Position numbers and translations under genes: made by a program. DNA of 64,000 nucleotides. Source: Isoetes taiwanensis (Eukaryota; Streptophyta; Lycopodiopsida; Isoetales; Isoetaceae). The notes beneath the pieces were generated by a model. The model was not told the origin of the DNA, ran no database searches, and was given only the letters and a program-made list of their open reading frames with translations. This document shows positions 58,101-64,000 of this stretch, in pieces (the first letter of the stretch is position 1; each line of letters opens with the position of its first letter). Location: positions 1,965,454 to 2,029,453 of the forward strand of contig JAJEKV010000033.1 in assembly GCA_021234155.1 (NCBI GenBank), read 5' to 3'.

Positions 58101-60374
58101 TCCAATGGGCCTGAAGCAAACAGAAATAACTGATTTCTTTTCATCTGAGACAAACGATGATAAGAGGTTAGTAGACTCACCACAGAAGAGGAAGTATCCT
58201 GACCTTAAAGGGGTAACTTTGGCACTGTCTAAGAAGATAAAACGATCAGCAGCCATGAAACATAAAAAGTCTTTCCAGAAGAGGCCAAGCAGCAAGCAGC
58301 AAAGCAGGCCAAGAAGGGGTATTATGAAGTATTTTGCAGCAGTCACAGGAACGAATGGGCTGTCTCCATCAAATCCTATCTGAGCAGATTTTTTGATTTT
58401 CAATTGTTAAACTTAATATTTTTGTTTCCATACTTTAGATAACAGGAGGGTTTTCCTCCTGAAGGTCTTGAATTCTGTTTATGTTATGGTCTCATAGACC
58501 CTTCGGGTCTTACGTAGACGTTAATAAATCTTTCTTTCTTTCTTTCTTTCATATGTGTATATCAAATCACTCTATAAATAGTCCTCTACCCAGGCCATCA
58601 TCGACAAGATAAAGATCTATAAATGCTATTCTTAGATGTTCCTCGAGATCTTAACATCCTTGTGTCTGTGCACCACAACGCCTATTCACATACAAGGACC
58701 CCCCAAAACATTATTTTATAATTTATTTATGTCATGAAAAAAGACAAACATAAAAGTGATAAATCACAAAATAGGACCTTGAAACCTAAGTAATAAAGGA
58801 AGACAAACATAAATGCTCCAGACAACAGACTTATCACCGAAGGCAACATTACATATTGTTTTGCTTAAGTGGAGAACTGCCTGAACAAATGTTAAGCTAC
58901 ATGTTCTAACGTTTTGGTTAAAGAACGTCAAGATTCTCTCTCTTTGTCTTGCAAGGATAGGAGTCACAAATAGAAGTTTAGGTACATAATAAGACTTCAA
59001 AACTTAAAAGACAATGTACACAACCTGATGAAGGTACTTCGAATGTAATAGCTTCAGTTTCTCGTCAGAGGTTCTATCTGATCCATCAAGCATTGTTTTG
59101 ACCTCCTTTACACGCTTTTTCCTGCTTTTTCCAGATTCACGAAATCCTGTACATACAAAGGCTTACTTCTTCTAACTGGCACACATGTTTAAGAGGTTAG
59201 CAATGAGGAATGACTTACTCAAATCATTTCCAGCTTTTAGTTGAGCCAATGAGGAAACATCAACTTCTCCTAGAATCTGTTGCTTCCGATAACAATTTGC
59301 AGGAATGCTGGTTGGCTGCAACTTAGTGCTTGAGGAGGGTATAGTTTCCACACCTAATCCTGCTTTACTAGCAGTCCCAGCTTCCAAAGATGTTTCTTTC
59401 TGATTATCATCGCGACTACTTGGTAATATTACTGTAGCATTCTCGGCATTATCTGCATTTCCCTCAGATAGAGGGACTGGAAAACGCCTGTACTTTTCTA
59501 AATTCTCCAGTACTCTCTCCTTATTGTCATTGCTGCTAGCAGCTGCCTCTGAAGGAACAGGATCCGCTTGTGCAACCTCAATGCTATCTTCAGCCAATTC
59601 TGTTGTTGTATCCTTGCATATTATGCCATTGACAATTGAGTCTGCATCGATTCCAAAAACTTCAGGGGATGTAATACAGTTTGTTGAGTGCACAGTGACA
59701 GATACGTCTGTAAAGCTCTCTACAAATCCATCAGGCAGAGAGTCCATAGTAGTAAACCGCTGATCCAGATTATCTCCTCTTTCCTCAAATTCTATATCGT
59801 TTGACCTGTCCCAGGCTGTATCAATCACAATTGAGTCTCCCAGAGAGATTTTTGGTGCCAGTTCTGACAAACCATCAAGCAAAACATCAGCATGTGAAGT
59901 CGGAAGTTCTACTCCTGTTCTCTTAGACTCAATGCCATTGGCCACATCAGATATTGGGTTACCTGTTTCTAATGTTCCATCACTAAAACCATCAGGCAAA
60001 GAATCAGCATGCGGCAGATGAATTGCATCTGAACTTCGGACTCGCTGATCCAGGTTCTCCTCTCTTTCCTCAAATTTAGTGTCTTCATTCATAATCCATG
60101 TTGGATTACCTGAAACAGTTGAGAAATCAGCATGTGGAGAGCTTGCCTGGGGAAGGTGTCTTAGTAGAGTTTGAGAATTTGGACTCGAGACGTCATGGTC
60201 CTGTTCTTCTCCCATTTCTTCAAACTCAGTGTCTTTTGCCATATCCCATGCTGTTTTAGATGCTTCAGAAGTTCCTTCTGAGAAGCCATCAGGGAGGGAG
60301 TCAGCCTGTGGAAGTTGGCTTACAATAGCTCTTATGGATTCATTCTGTACCTCAACTGGGAGGCTGCATGCCAT
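52199..60374 (-). CDS. Taxilin-family coiled-coil protein
   Basis: Eleven exons, each with GT-AG borders, join without phase error into 698 codons: 60374-59219, 59146-59025, 56677-56596, 56376-56288, 56177-56100, 54947-54883, 53769-53724, 53649-53467, 53250-53194, 52499-52404, 52318-52199. The final stop lies further left. Residues 1-385 (exon 1) form an acidic, low-complexity region with loose repeats of ADSLPDGFS and EFEERGDNLDQR. The rest is the taxilin coiled coil: LRQKLESLCRELQRQNKIL, RRQELSTRFHDTIKEISIKL, DTLTKSNEVFSSFKQEMEK, TIKNLEKENLGLRKKMKES, KLEQLCRSLQAERKQLR. Taxilins bind syntaxins and act in vesicle traffic in animals; plant roles are little known. The start is the first Met after a 5' UTR intron. 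Confidence 0.88.
54377..54510 (+). mobile_element. LINE-c 3'-end fragment
   Basis: About 130 bp that matches the 3' UTR of the larger LINE-c copy: an imperfect GGAGGC-GCCCTCC stem, then AGACCT-TAT-AGGTCT, then a CTTT-type tail. It lies in the taxilin intron between exons 6 and 7, antisense to the gene. It is a severely 5'-truncated retroposition product. Confidence 0.7.
57058..58383 (+). pseudogene. LINE-c ORF C-terminus: thumb, zinc knuckle, PIP box
   Basis: Counting from Met at 57205, residues 1-75 are the typical post-RT segment (LYGAQIWGV, LERLQISLLSRMI, YLHKLHRLG). A zinc knuckle follows, C230-x2-C233-x9-H243-x4-C248 (CPMCDL, EEHFIFTC). Residues 305-312 read QTEITDFF, a full PCNA-interacting motif (Q-x-x-I-x-x-F-F) with Thr-Asp at positions 5-6. 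Several basic clusters follow (KRKYP, SKKIKRSAAMKHKK, RPRRG), and residues 370-377, RRGIMKYF, resemble a second PIP lacking the Gln. The frame is open for 1.3 kb upstream to downstream, and the RT palm itself is missing by truncation. Confidence 0.75.
58444..58510 (+). promoter_or_regulatory. LINE-c 3' UTR hairpins
   Basis: First stem AGGAGG-GTTTT-CCTCCT (58444-58460). Second stem AGACCC-TTC-GGGTCT (58496-58510). Both precede the (CTTT)n tail. The shorter copy shows the second stem as AGACCT-TAT-AGGTCT, so both arms changed together. Confidence 0.6.
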
Positions 60375-60509
60375 TTCTTAATCACTGAAGAAGCAATAGA
60401 GCTTGCATAAACAACCAATTTTAAATCAGATGCACTGACACAAATATAGCAAAAGGATAAACAGGCACAACAGTTACAACTATATGAATGTGAACAAGCT
60501 TGAAGATAC

Positions 60510-60640
60510 CTAGCTTCACGAGCCACGTATGAAAGCCTAGGAGCGAGATCTGGCCGGCAGATCTAGGGGTTGTTGATGATCCCAGAGCCCCAGAAGCGCC
60601 GGCTGCCAAACGTAGGAATGTGGCATGGTAGTATGTAATT
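60510..60640 (-). other. Taxilin 5' UTR exon
   Basis: On the minus strand this GC-rich block ends GAAGCTAG|GTATC (donor at 60509), and an acceptor CTTCTTCAG lies just before TGATTAAGAA and the start codon (60384). The intron is about 125 bp. The right border (transcription start) is approximate, and no clear TATA box was seen. Confidence 0.55.
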
Positions 60641-60820
60641 CTTGGCAGCTTTACATCCTAAGCCTTGATTAGGGCAACTTGAAATGTTGCTGTTACACGA
60701 AAAAAAATACATATCAAATGTTTGTTTTCTTTATTTCTTTATTTTTTTAAGACAAACACCGATGGTAAAATAACTTTTGTTGAAATTACTCTACATATAT
60801 ACTAGAAAAGAAGATAACAC

Positions 60821-60860
60821 TCTATTTATCTATCTATCTATCTATCTATCTACTCTATCT
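60821..60860. repeat. (ATCT)n microsatellite
   Basis: About eight copies of TATC. On the minus strand this would be the (GATA)n 3' tail of the adjacent SINE-like unit. Confidence 0.85.
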
Positions 60861-61483
60861 ATGTTCTTATGTTTGTCGCGCTTATCCGACCGTCCGTTCG
60901 AGATCCGACGGTTCACGTGGCTTTGGGACGTATTCTACGGCCCAGATGGCTTAGGAATTTATATATAATTCGTATAGACGCGATCCTACGGTCCAGGTTG
61001 ATTTGATCCTGATCGTCGGTCCGAGATCCTACGACTCACGTTGCTTTGGGACACATCCTACGGTGTACATGACTTTGGGAATTATATGTAATAGATCCTA
61101 TGAGTCATGTTGCGTGGGATCTCGACCCTTGATCGAGTCCAATATCCTATGGCCCAAGTTGAATGCTCATCCCTTAGGAAAAGGCTTTTAAAATTTCCAG
61201 GTTGATTTGATCCTGATCGTCGGTCCGAGATCCTACGACTCACGTTGCTTTGGGACACATCCTACGGTGTACATGACTTTGGGAATTATATGTAATAGAT
61301 CCTATGACTCATGTTGCGTGGGATCTCGACCCTTGATCGAGTCCAATATCCTATGGCCCAAGTTGAATGCTCATCCCTTAGGAAAAGGCTTTTAAAATTT
61401 TTATATTGTGTGGGGGATTCGAACCCTGACCATTGACCTCCCAACCCCCCATTCTAACCACTAGACCAAGCATTAATTCCATG
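60861..61483 (-). mobile_element. tRNA-headed SINE-like unit, copy 1
   Basis: On the minus strand the right end carries Pol III-type promoter boxes: A box TGGTCTAGTGG (61458-61468) and B box GGTTCGAATCC (61415-61425), about 32 nt apart as in tRNA genes. A long body follows to 60861 and then (GATA)n. The body includes a 204-bp direct duplication (60993-61196 and 61197-61400) differing by very few bases. The head is tRNA-like but not a foldable functional tRNA as far as I can tell. Confidence 0.6.
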
Positions 61484-61915
61484 ATCTACTCTATATATGT
61501 TCTTATGTTTGTCGCGCTTATCCGACCGGCCGTTCGAGATCCGACGGTTCACGTGGCTTTGGGACGTATCCTACGGCCCAGATGGCTTAGGAGTTTATAT
61601 ATAATTCGTATAGACGCGATCCTACGATCCAGGTTGATTTGATCCTGATCGTGGTCCGAGATCCTACGACTCACGTTGCTTTGGGACACATCCTACGGTG
61701 TACATGACTTTGGGAATTATATGTAATAGATCCTATGACTCATGTTGCGTGAGATCTCGACCCTTGATCGAGTCCAATATCCTATGGCCCAAGTTGAATG
61801 CTCATCCTTAGGAAAAGGCTTTTAAAATTTTTATGTTGTGTGGGGGATTCGAACCCTGACCATTGACCTCCCAACCCCCCATTCTAACCACTAGACCAAG
61901 CATTAATTCCATGAA
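61484..61915 (-). mobile_element. tRNA-headed SINE-like unit, copy 2
   Basis: Same head (A box 61888-61898, B box 61845-61855) and body as copy 1 but without the internal duplication. It lies head-to-tail with copy 1, so the pair forms a tandem dimer. The two copies are nearly identical where aligned. Confidence 0.6.
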
Positions 61916-61977
61916 CAATTTATGTTTCAAATATACTTAAGGGTAATGTTCCCATTAAGATAAAATAGACTATAACA

Positions 61978-62640
61978 TTCTAGCTAGTTCAAGAAGGTTC
62001 TAGAGTGTTCTGGAAGGCTCTAGAAAGTTCTAGAATCTTCTAGAAAGTTCTAGAACATAAGAGAATCTAAGGGGGATCTAAGAAAATTCTTCCAGAAAGT
62101 TCCAAATTGTTCTAATAAGTTTTAGAATGTTCTAGAATGTAGGGGAATCTATGGGAATGTAAGGAAATCTAGGGAAATACTTCCAGAAAGTTCTAGAATA
62201 TATTGAAAGTCTTAGAATGTTCCAGAAAGTCTTAGAATGTTCTAAAAAGTTATAGGATGTAAAGGAGTCCAGAAGAATCTAATAGAATGTAAGAAACTCT
62301 TATAAAATGTAAGAGAATATTTACAAGCCTAAGGGAATCTCTTAAAATCTGGGGGATCTAAAGGAATCTTCATAAAATCTAAGGGAATCTAAGAAAATGT
62401 TGATGAAGTCTTAGAGTATCTAAGGGAATCTTTATAGAATCTCTTTGAATCTCATGTAATGTAAGGGAACCTAGGGCAATCTCATAAAATCTAAATGAAT
62501 CTAAGAGAATCTAAGGGGATTTCATAGAATCTTGAAGAATCTAGGGAAATCTAATAGAATCTAGAGGGAATCTTATAAAATTTAGAGAAATGCTCACGAA
62601 CCCTCTAAGAGAACTTTGATAGAATCTTAGAGAATCTATC
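61978..62640. repeat. Decamer minisatellite forming heat-shock-element array
   Basis: From 61988 to 62055 TTC and GAA triplets alternate every 5 bp without a break: 14 units, 12 exact and two with one change (GAG at 62003, CTC at 62018). The register persists in degraded form to about 62140. The right part (62150-62640) shifts to a loose GGAATCTAAG repeat. The array arises from a decamer close to AGTTCTAGAA. It lies 1.4 kb upstream of the taxilin 5' UTR. Confidence 0.75.
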
Positions 62641-62714
62641 AAGAGATTCTTTTACAAGAACTTCCACGTAGGAACATGCTAAAACTCGAACATGCACCGT
62701 AGGACGCATTAAAT

Positions 62715-62753
62715 TTCTTGTATAAGTATACAAGAATTTAGCGCTGCCAGCGC
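62715..62753. repeat. Two adjacent short palindromes
   Basis: TTCTTGTATA-AG-TATACAAGAA (62715-62736) has perfect 10-bp arms. GCGCTG-C-CAGCGC (62741-62753) has perfect 6-bp arms. Confidence 0.65.
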
Positions 62754-62759
62754 CTTGTG

Positions 62760-64000
62760 CAAGCCCTGGTTGTTGAATCAAAATACAACCACCGACAAAA
62801 TACGTCAATGTTGCAATGTTTGTTTTTAATATATGTTTTTTTTAGAATGATTGGCTCTTAGCGTATTTTGTATGACATGTTGCTAATTTGTGCAAAATTA
62901 AATGCAATTTGTGTTGTACCAAACATATGATCTATATCAAAAAGCTATGCAATCTTATTACGCTCTTCAATATTAAATTAATGTCTCTAAGGTATCTATG
63001 AACCCGTGGCAGTCGAACTGAAATGTGACTCCGAGTAAAGGGCCATGTCAATATAGATATTTTGAAGGGGGGCTCACATGTTGGTCCTTGACCTTATGGA
63101 AGATGAACCAAGTAGATGTCTGTTTTGATATGTCAATATTGCAAGTTTGGCAATTCTTATGTTTTTAAAGTCATATTCTTTTGTTGGGTTATGCACATAT
63201 GAAACAATACTATGAATAATATGTTCCAATTGAAATGTCATTGAAATTGTGATTCTTTCTTGTTGTTTGGATCGTAAGTTTACTTGATTTGCCAAAGCTA
63301 CTTTTGTTTGTGCATAATGAAATAGAAAGACTATAATGTTTGTTGCAATTTTGTATGTAACTGGAAAGTTGAGTTGTTTGAAACGAAACTCACTCTTTTT
63401 TATGTTCCTAAATTTTCACAACATTTGTCTACACAAAGCATATGCATATTTTCTGCACATATAAGCGTTATCCGTTATGGCTTTGTCAGTATTGCGTCTA
63501 ACTAAGGTGGTGTTAAAGTTATGACCCGTTTGAATTTGGAAAGTTAATGTTACATGGTTAACCCATTCTTACATTCATGTAATTGCCCATAAAAACTCCC
63601 TAAGTTTATGAAATTCTTGAAGACATCATAGACAGGGCGCCAAACCTACATGCACGTGTTTCCAGAAAAGAATCGTCAATGGATGGCAGATGCTTGTGCT
63701 AGAGAGGTATGTACCAACGAAAGAAAGTTTCACATGCATTGAGTGTTGAGCAAGATGGGATCATGATGTGTCTTAAAGAAAATGTGAATAGGTTAATGAT
63801 TAAGAGTTGGAATATAAATTGGTCTCAAAGCGTGGTTGTTACCCCAGGTTGTCTATTGCGCAACGTCTTGGGTTACGTAGGTGCACAAATTATATCTCCG
63901 CCTTAGGCGTATTTAGAATAGTGTTTAATGGGTATAGGCATTCAAGATCCCTAAAGGAGTAATTTAGCTTTTAATGGTTCAAACACCATGGAGTAAAGGG
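62760..64000. other. Gene-free stretch
   Basis: AT-rich DNA without recognisable coding domains or element ends. A 65-codon plus-strand ORF near 63709-63906 has no family I recognise. Confidence 0.45.

Larger units (their letters stand above)
57058..58555 (+). mobile_element. LINE-c, 5'-truncated non-LTR retrotransposon
   Basis: Contains the C-terminal third of a RT-type ORF, a 3' UTR with two hairpins, and a (CTTT)n tail at 58528-58550. The 5' truncation is near 57058, where the open frame begins. It lies in taxilin intron 2, antisense to the gene. The (CTTT)n tail in place of poly-A, together with the 3' hairpins, separates it from the L1-type LINEs elsewhere in the window. Confidence 0.8.

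Noticed and set aside
60834-60860. CRISPR-like array
   Set aside because: It is a simple ATCT microsatellite. No repeat-spacer structure exists anywhere in the window, which is eukaryotic.
61407-61915. Possible tRNA genes (A and B boxes)
   Set aside because: The heads have promoter boxes but I could not form a convincing acceptor stem or anticodon arm, and both are joined to a long repeated body, so SINE heads fit better.

Overview
The window looks like repeat-rich nuclear DNA of a land plant, probably a fern or similar seedless plant. The basis is plant L1-type LINEs, a Ty1/copia element primed by initiator tRNA-Met, a BED/DUF659-type hAT transposase, decayed PPR genes whose phrases resemble fern PPR proteins, and one taxilin gene with long introns. 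The species cannot be named from the sequence.

Only one host gene looks intact: a taxilin-family coiled-coil protein on the minus strand (60374 down to at least 52199). It has 11 coding exons that splice in perfect phase for 698 codons, plus a 5' UTR exon. Two copies of one non-LTR element (LINE-c) sit antisense in its introns. Upstream of it lie a tandem tRNA-headed SINE pair and a minisatellite that spells a 14-unit heat-shock-element array.

1-15.3 kb holds fragments of host genes on the plus strand: a WRAP73/WDR8-like WD-repeat exon, a UPL3/KAKTUS-like HECT ligase exon and at least three decayed PPR pieces, then low-complexity and repeat DNA. 15.3-37.9 kb is a nest. An L1-type LINE (LINE-a, minus strand) is split by a 14.34-kb insertion with 13-bp terminal inverted repeats and TTAA on both sides (piggyBac-like), and separately by a 2.8-kb non-autonomous LTR retrotransposon. 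Removing either insertion restores the LINE-a reading frame exactly. Inside the TTAA element a single 14-bp target-site duplication brackets an 11.6-kb LINE-b complex: two partial copies of another L1 family, one with a 5' inversion of the twin-priming type.

37.9-42.4 kb is a nearly complete copia element (two LTRs, PBS, gag-pol with frameshifts, TSD GTTTT) that landed in a tandemly duplicated thioredoxin-h pseudogene (to 43.4 kb). 44.4-45.0 kb carries an unrecognised degenerate coding segment. 46.7-50.1 kb is a decayed hAT transposase gene interrupted by a 1.08-kb polyadenylated retrocopy with a 12-bp TSD. 52-60.6 kb is the taxilin gene. 60.8-64 kb is SINE, minisatellite and unassigned DNA.

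The most notable signals are a canonical PCNA-binding (PIP) motif in the LINE-c C-terminus, the TTAA/TIR element in a plant, covarying 3' hairpins in LINE-c, the heat-shock-like array and the retrocopy inside the hAT element.
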